From positions 248,001-312,000 of the forward strand of contig NZ_JACHJJ010000004.1 of the NCBI RefSeq assembly GCF_014203605.1: 64,000 nucleotides of DNA. Direction: 5' to 3'. A model generated the notes under the pieces. The model was not told where the DNA came from, did not search any database, and saw only the letters and a list, made by a program, of their open reading frames with translations. A program made the position numbers and the translations under genes. Shown one piece after another: positions 43,782 through 52,316 of the stretch (position 1 is the stretch's first letter; every line of letters begins with the position of its first letter). The stretch comes from Thiemannella venezuelensis. GTDB lineage: Bacteria; Actinomycetota; Actinomycetes; Streptosporangiales; Streptosporangiaceae.

Positions 43782-43824
43782 GCGCGCCCTGCAGGATTCG
43801 AACCTGCGACCGTCGGATTAGAAG
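43782..43824. repeat. tRNA-proximal attachment site (att direct repeat)
   Basis: 43 bp identical to 36323-36365. It covers one base beyond the tRNA-Arg 3' end through the anticodon-loop start. Confidence 0.9.
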
Positions 43825-43856
43825 TCCGGTGCTCTATCCAGCTGAGCTAAGGGCGC
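43783..43856 (-). tRNA. tRNA-Arg(UCU)
   Basis: 74-nt cloverleaf on the minus strand. Acceptor stem GCGCCCT/AGGGCGC with discriminator G, D-arm GCTC...GAGC, anticodon loop CTTCTAA (anticodon TCT), T-arm GCAGG-TTCGAAT-CCTGC. CCA is not encoded. One C-A mismatch lies at the top of the anticodon stem. Its 3' part serves as the integration site of the element to the left and is restored by the att repeat. Confidence 0.95.
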
Positions 43857-44174
43857 TCCTGCCTAATTGTGCATGATCCTGGGAGTGCCCATGCATCGGT
43901 TTTCCTTCCGTGTCGCCCGGAGCGGGCCGGTGTCCCGCCGACCGGTGCGCTCTCCGGCCGGGCGGGTGGCATCCGCGCTGGTCAACCGGGTCCGCCTCCG
44001 TACGGCTCCGCCGTTCTGTGGAACGTGACCAGGATCACTCCTCACGACCGGCCCCGGTGATCCGGCAGGGATGCGGCCGGCGGCCGCCGCCGGGTGCGGC
44101 GGCGAGGAAGGTCGCTGAGACCTCGGCGGAGGACCGGTGCGGCATCGGATTTTCGAGAAGCACCGGAATGGGTC

Positions 44175-44219
44175 TTGCGATGCATCGCAAGTTGCCGAAT
44201 ACTCGAAATCGAGTATTCG
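44175..44219. promoter_or_regulatory. Two adjacent perfect palindromes before the padR gene
   Basis: TTGCGATGCATCGCAA (44175-44190) is a perfect 16-bp palindrome. CGAATACTCGA and TCGAGTATTCG (44196-44219) are perfect 11-bp arms around AA. They lie 15-59 nt before ATG 44234, with ATACT...AGTAT spacing like PadR operators. The rest of 43857-44233 holds no gene. Confidence 0.7.
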
Positions 44220-44233
44220 AGGGGAAGTGGCTC

Positions 44234-44893
44234 ATGACGCGCGGACGCGGCAATCCGCTGGCGCTGGCGGTGCTGGCGCTCCTGTTCGAGCGGCCGATGC
44301 ATCCCTACGAGATGGCCTCGACCATGCGCGCCCGGCGCAAGGAGGAGAGCATCAAGCTCAACTACGGCTCGCTGTACTCGGTCGTGGAGAGCCTGGTGAA
44401 GCGTGGCCTGATCGAGGCGACGGAGGTCGTCCGCGAGGGCAGGCGGCCCGAGCGGACCGTCTACACGATCACGGAACCGGGCAGGCTGGAACTGTACGAC
44501 TGGCTCAGCGAGCTGATCAGCATGCCTGCGAGGGAGTACACCTCCTTCGAGGCGGGGTTGTCGCTGATCGGGGTGCTCTCGCCCGACGACGTGATGAGCC
44601 TGCTGGAGGAGCGCGTGCTCCGGCTGGAGCAGCAGCTCCACATGGAGGAGGCGCTGCGGGAGCTGGCGGCCAAGCATGACTTTCCCCGCCTGCTTCTCAT
44701 CGAGGGGGAGTATGTGATGATGCTCCGCCGGGCTGAGCTCGGCTGGGTGAGAGGCCTGCTCGACGAGCTCCGCGAGGGCACACTCGAGGGGCTGGACGAC
44801 TGGCGGGTCTGGCACGAGCGGTGCGTCGCGCGCACCGGGCCGTCCGTGCCCGGAGCGCCGGGCGGTGACGATTCGGAGGCACCCTTTCCCTGA
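44234..44893 (+). CDS. PadR-family regulator of the adjacent ABC exporter
   Basis: The 219-residue product has an N-terminal PadR winged helix (LALAVLALLFERPMHPYEMA, IKLNYGSLYSVVESLVKRGL, RRPERTVYTITEPGRLELYD) and a C-terminal helical dimerisation domain (PadR-s1 type). ATG 44234 follows GGGGAAG. Two perfect palindromes lie just upstream and a DrrAB-type exporter follows after a terminator-like stem-loop. By analogy with LmrR/PadR systems it should repress itself and the exporter, and be relieved by the exported drug or a related compound. Confidence 0.9.
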   Translation: MTRGRGNPLALAVLALLFERPMHPYEMASTMRARRKEESIKLNYGSLYSVVESLVKRGLIEATEVVREGRRPERTVYTITEPGRLELYDWLSELISMPAREYTSFEAGLSLIGVLSPDDVMSLLEERVLRLEQQLHMEEALRELAAKHDFPRLLLIEGEYVMMLRRAELGWVRGLLDELREGTLEGLDDWRVWHERCVARTGPSVPGAPGGDDSEAPFP

Positions 44894-44919
44894 TGCGCAG
44901 AGTTCCCTGACACGCATGA

Positions 44920-44956
44920 GGCCCCCGGCGGGTGCGGCAACACCGCGCCGGGGGCC
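44920..44956 (+). terminator. Stem-loop between padR and exporter genes
   Basis: Perfect 11-bp arms GGCCCCCGGCG and CGCCGGGGGCC with a 15-nt loop, 26 nt after the padR stop. Confidence 0.55.
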
Positions 44957-45111
44957 GGAAGGTCCCGCTCGGAGGCGGAACCCGGCCTCGTGACAAGGCG
45001 GTTCCACGATACGGCTCCGCGCCCGTCCCGGAAAACGGCGGGCGGACCGTCCGCGGAACGGCGCCAGACGCCGGCTCGCGCCTCCGCACATCCCGATGTG
45101 GAGGAAACACG

Positions 45112-46065
45112 ATGCACCATGCCATCCAGGCGGAGCGCCTGGTCAAGACGTACGGCAAGGTCCGCGCGCTGGACGGGCTGAGCTTCGAGGTGCCGACAGG
45201 CACGATCTTCGGGCTCCTCGGTCCCAACGGCGCGGGCAAGTCGACCGCGGTGAGGATCCTCACCACCCTGTCGCGGCCCGACGACGGGACCGCCACCGTC
45301 GCAGGCCTCGATGTCATGAGAAGTCAGGATCAGGTGCGGCTGGCGATCGGCTGCGTCACGCAGAAGATCAGCGTGGACCCCGCCACGACCGGCCGGGAGA
45401 ACCTGGTCCTGCACGGCGCCCTGTACGGCCTGCCCCGCCGCGACCTGCGGCGGCGTACCGACGAGCTCCTGGCCAGGTTCGGCCTCGCCGAGGCCGCCGA
45501 CCGCCCCGCCCGCACCTACTCCGGCGGTATGCAGCGCAAGCTCGACGTCGCCATGGGCCTCATCCACCGCCCGCGGGTGCTCTTCCTCGACGAGCCGACC
45601 ACCGGCCTGGACCCGGAGGCCCGGGCCGCGCTGTGGGCGGAGATCGCCGGACTGGCCGCCGACGAGGGGCTGACGATCCTGCTCACCACGCACTACCTGG
45701 AGGAGGCCGACCGGCTCGCCGCCACGCTGGCGATCGTGGACCGGGGCAGGGTCGTGGCCGCCGGCAGCCCGGACGCGCTCAAGAACGAGCTGCGCGGCGA
45801 TGCGATCGTGGCCGATCTCGCCGGTACCGAGAGCCTCGCGGAGGCCGAGCGGGCGCTGGGCCGTGTCCCGGGCGCGCGGGAGGTCACCGTGTCGGGGCGG
45901 CGCCTGCGGGCCCGGGTCGACGACGGGGCGGCGGCCGTACCGCTCGTGCTGGCCGCGCTGGACGCGGCGGGGGTGAGGGTCGGGGCGATCACCGTGGCCC
46001 GGCCCTCGCTGGACGACGTCTACCTGCGCCACACGGGCCGGACCTTCGAGGAGGAGGCGGCATGA
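45112..46065 (+). CDS. Drug-type ABC exporter ATPase (DrrA family)
   Basis: The 317-residue cytoplasmic ATPase has Walker A GPNGAGKST, Q-loop VTQKIS, signature YSGGMQRKLDVAMGL, Walker B VLFLDEPTTGLD and switch His in LTTHYLEEAD. A C-terminal regulatory extension (ARPSLDDVYLRHTGRTFEEE) carries the DrrA-type conserved end. ATG 45112 follows GGAGGAAAC. It overlaps the permease by ATGA. With the permease it should export an amphipathic compound and confer self-resistance or intrinsic resistance. Confidence 0.93.
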   Translation: MHHAIQAERLVKTYGKVRALDGLSFEVPTGTIFGLLGPNGAGKSTAVRILTTLSRPDDGTATVAGLDVMRSQDQVRLAIGCVTQKISVDPATTGRENLVLHGALYGLPRRDLRRRTDELLARFGLAEAADRPARTYSGGMQRKLDVAMGLIHRPRVLFLDEPTTGLDPEARAALWAEIAGLAADEGLTILLTTHYLEEADRLAATLAIVDRGRVVAAGSPDALKNELRGDAIVADLAGTESLAEAERALGRVPGAREVTVSGRRLRARVDDGAAAVPLVLAALDAAGVRVGAITVARPSLDDVYLRHTGRTFEEEAA

Positions 46066-46883
46066 CGACCATGACCGTGCCACGGGGCGGGACCGCCGTC
46101 CGGGCGAAGGGCTCCCTCCTCGCCCACTCCTGGCACTTCACCGCCCAGTCGGTCAAGGTGCTCTGGCGTCAGCCGGTCTACATGCTGTTCATGCTGGTTC
46201 AGCCGATGATCTGGCTGCTCATGTTCGGCCAGCTCTTCCAACGGGTCGTCGAACTCCCCGGCTTCGCGGGGATCAACTACACCGACTTCCTCGTCCCGGG
46301 AGTGGTCGTGATGAACGCGATCTTCACCGGGGCGTGGAGCGGCGTCGCCTTCGTCGAGATGATGGAGCGGGGGATCATGGACCGGATGCTCACCACCCCG
46401 GTCCGGCGGGGTGCGATCATCATCGGCTCGCTCGCCTACCACGGTCTCTCCCTGCTCGTGCAGGGGGTCATCGTGATCACGGTCGGCCGGCTGGCCGGAG
46501 CGGACTACCCCGGCGGGCCGTCCGGGATCCTCGTCACCCTCCTGGCGTCGACGCTGCTGATCGCGGCGTTCTGCTCGATGTCGAACGCGTTCGGGCTGCT
46601 GCTGCGGACCAGGGAGGCGCTGATCGGGCTCTCGCAGTTCCTGACGCTGCCGCTGATGTTCCTCTCCAGTGCGATCATGGCCCAGCAGGCGGCCCCGGAC
46701 TGGATCCGGACCCTCTCGGCCTACAACCCGGTGGACTGGGCGGTCGTCGCCTCCCGCGAGGCCCTGTCCGCCTCGCCCGACTGGGGGACGGTCTGGGGCC
46801 GCCTCGGCGCCCTGGCCGCCGTCGCGCTCGTCCTGGGATACCTGGGCACCCGGGCCTTCGGCTCCTACCAGAAGTCCCTGTAA
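46062..46883 (+). CDS. ABC-2 type exporter permease (DrrB family)
   Basis: The 273-residue product has six membrane helices and the ABC-2 family pattern: FTAQSVKVLWRQPVYMLFML, MERGIMDRMLTTPVRRGAII in the first cytoplasmic loop, and LPLMFLSSAIMAQQAAPDWI before the last helix, ending AYNPVDW. ATG 46062 is fixed by the ATGA overlap with the ATPase. Last gene of the PadR-controlled unit, followed by a strong stem-loop. Confidence 0.92.
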   Translation: MTTMTVPRGGTAVRAKGSLLAHSWHFTAQSVKVLWRQPVYMLFMLVQPMIWLLMFGQLFQRVVELPGFAGINYTDFLVPGVVVMNAIFTGAWSGVAFVEMMERGIMDRMLTTPVRRGAIIIGSLAYHGLSLLVQGVIVITVGRLAGADYPGGPSGILVTLLASTLLIAAFCSMSNAFGLLLRTREALIGLSQFLTLPLMFLSSAIMAQQAAPDWIRTLSAYNPVDWAVVASREALSASPDWGTVWGRLGALAAVALVLGYLGTRAFGSYQKSL

Positions 46884-46890
46884 GGGACAT

Positions 46891-46931
46891 ACCGGTCCGC
46901 CCGAACGGTCACGACCACCGGGCGGACCGGT
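46891..46931 (+). terminator. Stem-loop after the drug exporter
   Basis: Perfect 13-bp arms ACCGGTCCGCCCG and CGGGCGGACCGGT with a 15-nt loop, 7 nt after the permease stop. A -10-like TAGGCT for the next gene follows at 46933-46938. Confidence 0.65.
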
Positions 46932-46946
46932 CTAGGCTCAATTGGC

Positions 46947-47744
46947 ATGTTCGTCGCCACGGTCCACGAGGAGATCCCCCTGCTGGGCGGTGACGTGACG
47001 GACGGGGTGATGCGCGTCGGCGACACCGTGCGCAGGCCGACCCGTCCGTCCACGCCGTCCGTGCACGCGCTGCTCCGGCATCTGGAGGCGCAGGGCTTCG
47101 ACGGCGCTCCCCGGGTGGTGGGCCTCGACGAGCAGGGCCGGGAGGTCCTGACCTACCTGGAGGGCGAGTCCGGTCTCCGCCCGCTCCCGGCGTACGCGGT
47201 GACCGACGAGGCGCTGGCCGCCCTCGCCGGGCTGCTGCGCCGCTTCCACGACGCCGCCGCGTCCTTCCTGCCGCCCCGGCAGGCGGTCTGGGAGAACGGC
47301 TCCAACGACGACCGGGCCCCCGAGCTGGTCGGGCACTGCGACGTCAACCTCGACAACGTGATCTTCCGCGACGGCCTGCCGTACGCGTTCATCGACTTCG
47401 ACCTGGCCCGGCCGACGACCCGGCTCTTCGACGTCGTGACCACCCTGCGCCACTGGGCGCCCCTGGCCGACCCGGTGGACCTGGACCCCCTCCAGCGCGA
47501 CCTGCCCGTCGGCCCCCGGCTGCGGCTGTTCTGCGACGCGTACGGCCTCGCGCCCCGCGACCGCCGCCGCCTCCTCGACCTGGCCCGGCTGCGCTTCAGC
47601 CGCTCCTACATCGCCATGCGCACCAGGGCCGCCTCCGGAGGCGGCTGGGCCCGCATGTGGGCCGAGGGCGCCGGGACGCGCATCCGCCGGGCCGGGGCCT
47701 GGCTCGACATCCACCAGGATGAGCTCCATGCCCATCTCGTCTAG
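46947..47744 (+). CDS. Aminoglycoside-phosphotransferase-fold kinase (APH family)
   Basis: The 265-residue cytoplasmic product has the APH catalytic segment as GHCDVNLDNVIF (Asp base and Asn) and the metal motif IDFDLA. The phosphate-binding start is reduced. Family members phosphorylate antibiotics, choline, homoserine or macrolides, and no substrate-specific motif stands out. TAGGCT lies 8 nt before ATG 46947, close to leaderless spacing. It overlaps the cobalamin gene by 17 nt, so the two are probably co-expressed, though a functional link is not evident. Confidence 0.85.
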   Translation: MFVATVHEEIPLLGGDVTDGVMRVGDTVRRPTRPSTPSVHALLRHLEAQGFDGAPRVVGLDEQGREVLTYLEGESGLRPLPAYAVTDEALAALAGLLRRFHDAAASFLPPRQAVWENGSNDDRAPELVGHCDVNLDNVIFRDGLPYAFIDFDLARPTTRLFDVVTTLRHWAPLADPVDLDPLQRDLPVGPRLRLFCDAYGLAPRDRRRLLDLARLRFSRSYIAMRTRAASGGGWARMWAEGAGTRIRRAGAWLDIHQDELHAHLV

Positions 47745-48726
47745 GAACGTCCGTCCCGGACCCGGCCGCTCCGGCGCCGGTCCGTCCGGTTACGCCCACG
47801 CCCTCGGGATGCTCGCCGGGGTCGCCCTCGACGCGCTCCTCGCCGACCCGCGCCGCGGGCACCCGGTCGCGCTGTTCGGCCGGGCCGCCGCCGCCCTGGA
47901 GAAGAGGCTGTACGGCGACGCCCGCGCCAACGGCGCCGCCCACGTCGCACTCTGCGTCGGCTCCGCGGCGCTGCTCGGCGTCGCCGCGGGCCGGGTCCGG
48001 CACCCGCTCGCCCGGGGCGCGGTGAGCGCCGTGGCGACCTGGTCGGTGCTGGGCGGGACCACGCTCGGCCGCGAGGGCGCGGCCATGGCGGCCTTCCTGG
48101 AGTCCGGAGACCTGGCCGGGGCGCGCGGGCGGCTGCCGCACCTGTGCGGCCGGGACCCGTCCCACCTGGAGGAGGCCGGGCTCGCCAGGGCGACGGTCGA
48201 GTCGATTGCGGAGAACACCTCCGACGCCGTGGTCGCGCCGCTGCTGTGGGGCGCGGTGGCCGGGGTGCCGGGGCTGCTGGCCTACCGGGCGGTCAACACG
48301 CTCGACGCCATGGTCGGCCACCGCGACGCCCGCTACACGCGGTTCGGCTGGGCCGCCGCCCGCCTCGACGACGTCGCCAACGCCGTGCCGGCCCGGCTCA
48401 CCGGCCTGCTCACCGTCCTCGCCGCCCCCGTCGCGGGCGGCTCGGCGAGACGGGCGGCGGCCGTGCTGCGCCGGGACGGCCACCGCCACCCCAGTCCCAA
48501 CGCGGGCCGGTGCGAGGCGGCGTTCGCCGGGGCGCTGGACGTCACGCTCGGCGGCACGAACGTCTACGGCAGCCGCGTCGAGCACCGGCCGGAGATGGGC
48601 GACGGGCGCAAGCCGGAGGTACGGGACATCCGGCGTTCGGTGCGGCTGGCGCGCGCGGTAGGGTTCGCCGCTGCGGGACTCGCCGTCCTCGTCGCGCTCG
48701 GCGTGCGCGACCGCCGCCCGGCATGA
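47728..48726 (+). CDS. cobD: Adenosylcobinamide-phosphate synthase CobD/CbiB
   Basis: Membrane enzyme that joins adenosylcobyric acid to aminopropanol phosphate in B12 assembly. The 332-residue product has the CbiB pattern: [20 protein letters not shown] at the start, [35 protein letters not shown], and [16 protein letters not shown] with GGTNVYG. Four or five hydrophobic segments agree with a membrane protein. ATG 47728 sits 9 nt after AGGA. ATG 47719 is an alternative. The gene cobQ follows after 169 nt, giving a small cobalamin cluster. Confidence 0.92.
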   Translation: MPISSRNVRPGPGRSGAGPSGYAHALGMLAGVALDALLADPRRGHPVALFGRAAAALEKRLYGDARANGAAHVALCVGSAALLGVAAGRVRHPLARGAVSAVATWSVLGGTTLGREGAAMAAFLESGDLAGARGRLPHLCGRDPSHLEEAGLARATVESIAENTSDAVVAPLLWGAVAGVPGLLAYRAVNTLDAMVGHRDARYTRFGWAAARLDDVANAVPARLTGLLTVLAAPVAGGSARRAAAVLRRDGHRHPSPNAGRCEAAFAGALDVTLGGTNVYGSRVEHRPEMGDGRKPEVRDIRRSVRLARAVGFAAAGLAVLVALGVRDRRPA

Positions 48727-48895
48727 GGGACCGCCGCTCGGCGTGAGGGACGGCGCTCCGCACGGACGACGGGTCACGGCGGTGCGCGGGCGTGCCGCCG
48801 GGCCCGGTGCCCCGGCGCCCGGATGCTTCCCGGCCGGGGCGCGGCGGAGCCCGGCGCCGATGGGCGGTGACCGGCGGGAGCGGGGGAGAGAAGGC

Positions 48896-50425
48896 ATGAG
48901 AGGCGCACTGCTGGTCGCCGGGACGACCTCCGACGCGGGCAAGAGCGTCGTCACCGCGGGGATCTGCCGCTGGCTGGCCCGGCGGGGGGTGAAGGTCGCT
49001 CCGTACAAGGCGCAGAACATGTCGCTCAACTCCTTCGTCACCGCCGACGGCGCCGAGATCGGCCGGGCCCAGGCGATGCAGGCCGCCGCCTGCGGGCTGG
49101 AGCCGAGCGCCGACATGAACCCGATCCTGCTCAAGCCGGGCAGCGACCGGCGCAGCCAGGTCGTGGTCATGGGCAGGCCGCTGGCCGACGTCGACGCGAT
49201 GGAGTACTGGCAGGTCAAGGAGCACCTGCGGGAGATCGCGGTGGGCGCGCTGGAGCGGCTGCGGGACCGCTACGACGTGGTGGTCTGCGAGGGCGCGGGC
49301 AGCCCCGCGGAGATCAACCTGCGCCGGGGCGACATCGCCAACATGGGCCTGGCCCGCGCCGCGGACCTGCCGGTCGTCGTGGTCGGCGACATCGACCGCG
49401 GCGGCGTCTTCGCCTCGCTGTACGGGACGGTGGCGCTGCTGGAGCCCGCCGACCAGGCGCTGGTCGCCGGATTCGTGGTCAACAAGTTCCGGGGCGCGCG
49501 CGAGCTCCTCGAACCCGGTCTCGACATGATCAGGGATCTGACGGGCCGGGAGGTGTACGGCGTGCTGCCCTGGCTGGACGGCCTCTGGCTCGACGTCGAG
49601 GACTCCCTCGCCCTGGACAACCGGCCCGCCGCCCCGGCGCGCACGCCGTACGGCAGGCAGACCCTGCGCGTGGCCGTGGTCAGGCTGCCGCGCATCTCCA
49701 ACTTCACCGACGTCGACGCCCTGGCCTCCGAGCCCGGGGTGGTCGTGCGCTTCGTGACCTCCCCGGCGGAACTCGACGACGCCGACCTGGTGGTCCTGCC
49801 CGGCTCCCGGGCCACGGTCGCCGACCTGGCCTGGCTGCGGGCCACCGGCCTGGCGGACGCCCTGCCCGGCCGGGTCGTCCTGGGCATCTGCGGCGGCTAC
49901 CAGATGCTCGCCCGGAGCATCCACGACGACGTCGAGTCGGGGGCCGGACGGGTCGAAGGGCTCGGGCTGCTGCCCGCGACGGTGGAGTTCGCCGCGGACA
50001 AGACGCTGGGCCGCCCGGTCGGCAGCGCGTACGGCTGCCGCGTCGCCGCCTACGAGATCCACCACGGCGTGGTGACCGCCGAGGGCGGCACCCCCTTCCT
50101 GGACGGTTGCCGGGAGGGGACCGTCTGGGGCACCACCTGGCACGGGGCGCTGGAGAACGATGACTTCCGCCGTGCCTTCCTGCGTGAGGCGGCCGCCGCC
50201 GCCGGCCGCGACTTCACGCCCGCGCCGGGGACCTGCTTCGCCGCGCTGCGCGAGGAGCGGCTGGACGCCCTCGGCGACCTGATCGAGCGGAACGTCGACA
50301 CCGATGCCCTGCTCCGCCTCCTGGAAGGCGGAGCGCCTCAGGGTCTTCCGGTCCTGCCGCCGGGCGGTCCCCTCCACGAAGCCCCGAATTTTTCGCAGAA
50401 TGGGGATATGGACGGTGAAAGATGA
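48896..50425 (+). CDS. cobQ: Cobyric acid synthase CobQ/CbiP
   Basis: Amidates four side chains of adenosylcobyrinic a,c-diamide using glutamine and ATP. The 509-residue product has the N-terminal P-loop-like dethiobiotin-synthetase domain ([32 protein letters not shown]) and a C-terminal class I glutaminase-like domain. The nucleophile Cys is in GICGGYQML near residue 332, and a catalytic-type His is in [10 protein letters not shown]. Full length for the family. ATG 48896 follows GAGAGAAGG. Its stop overlaps the SHOCT gene by ATGA. Confidence 0.94.
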   Translation: MRGALLVAGTTSDAGKSVVTAGICRWLARRGVKVAPYKAQNMSLNSFVTADGAEIGRAQAMQAAACGLEPSADMNPILLKPGSDRRSQVVVMGRPLADVDAMEYWQVKEHLREIAVGALERLRDRYDVVVCEGAGSPAEINLRRGDIANMGLARAADLPVVVVGDIDRGGVFASLYGTVALLEPADQALVAGFVVNKFRGARELLEPGLDMIRDLTGREVYGVLPWLDGLWLDVEDSLALDNRPAAPARTPYGRQTLRVAVVRLPRISNFTDVDALASEPGVVVRFVTSPAELDDADLVVLPGSRATVADLAWLRATGLADALPGRVVLGICGGYQMLARSIHDDVESGAGRVEGLGLLPATVEFAADKTLGRPVGSAYGCRVAAYEIHHGVVTAEGGTPFLDGCREGTVWGTTWHGALENDDFRRAFLREAAAAAGRDFTPAPGTCFAALREERLDALGDLIERNVDTDALLRLLEGGAPQGLPVLPPGGPLHEAPNFSQNGDMDGER

Positions 50426-50631
50426 TCACCCGGCTGGTCCTGGTCCTCTTCGTCATCGCCGTGGTCGCCGCGGTGGTCCTCGGCGTCGCGCTCGTGGTCC
50501 ACACCTCCCGCAGCAGGCGCAGGGCCGTCCTCGACGACCCCCGGGAGATCCTCAGGCGCCGCTACGCGGCCGGCGAGATCGACGAGGACGAGTACCTCCG
50601 CCGCATGTCCGGCCTCTCCCCGGACTGGTGA
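50422..50631 (+). CDS. Small SHOCT-domain membrane protein
   Basis: The 69-residue product has one N-terminal membrane helix (residues about 4-27) followed by basic residues and a C-terminal SHOCT motif ([19 protein letters not shown]). SHOCT tails usually mediate oligomerisation or tether other proteins, and the function here is unknown. ATG 50422 overlaps the cobQ stop by ATGA. Confidence 0.85.
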   Translation: MITRLVLVLFVIAVVAAVVLGVALVVHTSRSRRRAVLDDPREILRRRYAAGEIDEDEYLRRMSGLSPDW

Positions 50632-50704
50632 CGGTGGAGACCGCGGTCCGAGCCGCGAGGAGCTGCTGGCGCGCATCCAGGCCGGGGACGTCACCGTCGT
50701 CGAC

Positions 50705-50950
50705 GTGCGCCCGGTCGAGGAGTACGCCGCCGGGCACATCCCCGGGGCCCTGTCGGTCCCGCTGGAGCGGCTGGCCGACCGGCTGGCCGACCTGCCTGCC
50801 GACGGGCGGATCGTCGCCTACTGCCGGGGCGCCTACTGCGTCATGGCGCACGAGGCGGTGCGGGAGCTGACCGCCCGCGGCCGGAACGCGGCGCGCCTGG
50901 CCGACGGCATGCTGGAATGGCGCCTGGCAGAGCTGCCGGTCGCGTCGTGA
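50705..50950 (+). CDS. Rhodanese-domain protein, 5' truncated
   Basis: The visible frame gives SREELLARIQAGDVTVVDVR from about 50651 and then RPVEEYAAGHIPGALSVPLE and a CRGAYC active-site loop with the persulfide-forming cysteine. Only GTG 50705 is available as a normal start, and it cuts off the first beta strand (VVDV). Sequence before 50651 (GDGGDRGP) resembles the linker of ArsR-rhodanese fusions, so an N-terminal HTH seems to have been lost. Either it is translated from a rare start or it is a pseudogene. The stop overlaps the next gene by GTGA. Confidence 0.55.
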   Translation: MRPVEEYAAGHIPGALSVPLERLADRLADLPADGRIVAYCRGAYCVMAHEAVRELTARGRNAARLADGMLEWRLAELPVAS

Positions 50951-51237
50951 GCGGGTCCGCCGGCGGCGGGCCGGTCGTGCTGGACGGCGGGGACCGGCGG
51001 TGCGTGCAGCTGCTGATGGAGCTGCGCCGCCTGACCGGGGACCTCGCCCCCGGAACCGTCGTGCACCTGATCGCCGCCGATCCGGCCGCGCCGATCGACC
51101 TGCCCGCCTGGTGCCACCTGACGGGTCACGCCTACCTCGGCCCGGTCGACGACCACGCGCCCCGCGCGGCCTACGGCATCGCCGTGGCCGCCCGCCCCCG
51201 CGCCACCGCCGCCGACCGTCCCTGGCACCACGGCTGA
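50947..51237 (+). CDS. TusA/SirA-like sulfurtransferase-fold protein
   Basis: The 96-residue product has the TusA core: VVLDGGDRRCVQLLMELRRL with the conserved cysteine, then GTVVHLIAADPAAPIDLPAW and CHLTGHAYLG. The DPAA...DLPAWC motif is typical of the family. GTG 50947 overlaps the rhodanese stop. Rhodanese plus TusA-like proteins commonly relay sulfane sulfur, so the pair may handle persulfides, as inference. An Arg/Ala/His-rich tail of 20 residues is unusual. Confidence 0.75.
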   Translation: MSGSAGGGPVVLDGGDRRCVQLLMELRRLTGDLAPGTVVHLIAADPAAPIDLPAWCHLTGHAYLGPVDDHAPRAAYGIAVAARPRATAADRPWHHG

Positions 51238-51398
51238 CACGCCGGGGACCGGCGGCTCGGCGCGTCCGCCCTCCCGGCCGTCCGCGCACGGCACCCCGCC
51301 GGGAGGCGGGACGTTTCCGGAAGCGGGAAACGGGCGCGGGACCAAGTGTCGGGAACAGGTCATGGTCCGGAGGTCCGGCGGGGGAGCACCATCGGGGC

Positions 51399-52316
51399 AT
51401 GACAGCGGTAGTTGAGACCGAGGGACTCACGAAGTTCTACGGCAGGCGCCGGGGGCTGGAAGATCTCGACCTGGAGATCCGCCCCGGAGAGGTGTTCGGG
51501 TACCTCGGCCCGAACGGCGCCGGCAAGACGACCACCATCCGGCTCCTCCTCGACGTCATCCGGCCCACCCGGGGTCGGATGAGCGTGCTGGGGACGGACC
51601 CCCGGGATCCCGCCGTGCGGGGCCGGATCGGGTACCTGCCGGGGGAGCTGGCCCTGGAGGGCAGGGAGAAGGCGAGCGAGTACCTCGCCTTCCTCGGCCG
51701 CGTCCGGGGCGGCGTGTCCCGGGACCGGATCGCGGTGCTCGCCGATCGGCTGGACGCCGACCTCTCGGTGCCGATGGGCAGGCTCTCCAAGGGCAACAAG
51801 CAGAAGGTCGGGCTGATCCAGGCCTTCATGCACGAGCCGGAGTTCCTGATCCTCGACGAGCCGACCGGCGGCCTGGACCCGCTGGTCCAGCAGGAGTTCC
51901 TCGCGATGGTCCGCGAGGTGCGCGGCAGCGGGCGGACCGTGCTGATGTCCTCCCACGTGCTGGCCGAGGTGGAGAACGTCGCCGACCGGGTCGGCATCGT
52001 CCGGAGCGGCCGGCTGGTCGCGGTCGAGGACGTCGCGGCCCTGCGGGAGAAGGCGGTGCGCCGGATCGAGCTGCACTTCGACGCCCCGGTGCCCCGGGAG
52101 GACTTCGAGGGACTGCCGGGCGTGCGGGACCTGAGGGTGGAGGGGGCCTCGGTGAGCTGCACGATCGACGGCCGGCCCGACGCACTGGTCAAGGCGGCGG
52201 CGAGGTTCACCGTGGTGCATCTGGTCAGCGCCGAGCCCGACCTGGAAGAGATCTTCCTGACCTACTACAGCGAGAGCGAAGAAGAGGAGGGGCGCCATGC
52301 CCGCGCTGGTGTCTAA
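51399..52316 (+). CDS. ABC exporter ATPase (ABC-2 type system)
   Basis: The 305-residue product has Walker A GPNGAGKTT, signature LSKGNKQKVGLIQAF, Walker B FLILDEPTGGLDP and switch His in MSSHVLAEVENVADRV. The signature LSKGN is that of multidrug or bacitracin/ABC-2 type exporters. A C-terminal regulatory domain (residues about 220-300) ends in LEEIFLTYYSE. ATG 51399 is preceded at a distance by GGGGGAG. It overlaps the permease gene by 20 nt. Substrate unknown. Confidence 0.92.
   Translation: MTAVVETEGLTKFYGRRRGLEDLDLEIRPGEVFGYLGPNGAGKTTTIRLLLDVIRPTRGRMSVLGTDPRDPAVRGRIGYLPGELALEGREKASEYLAFLGRVRGGVSRDRIAVLADRLDADLSVPMGRLSKGNKQKVGLIQAFMHEPEFLILDEPTGGLDPLVQQEFLAMVREVRGSGRTVLMSSHVLAEVENVADRVGIVRSGRLVAVEDVAALREKAVRRIELHFDAPVPREDFEGLPGVRDLRVEGASVSCTIDGRPDALVKAAARFTVVHLVSAEPDLEEIFLTYYSESEEEEGRHARAGV

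Larger units (their letters stand above)
36323..43824. mobile_element. tRNA-Arg-integrated mini-element with phosphorylase-fold cargo
   Basis: Bounded by a perfect 43-bp direct repeat (36323-36365 and 43782-43824), of which the right copy is the 3' part of an intact tRNA-Arg(UCU). Unit length repeat to repeat is 7459 bp. A complete tyrosine integrase lies next to the tRNA, as in site-specific integrative elements. Base composition inside (36366-42400) is clearly less GC-rich than either flank. Cargo is five genes: a four-TM protein, two nucleoside-phosphorylase-fold proteins, a TM-anchored protein and a NUDIX-wHTH regulator. I see no replication, conjugation, phage or excisionase gene, so mobilisation would need help. 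Confidence 0.85.
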
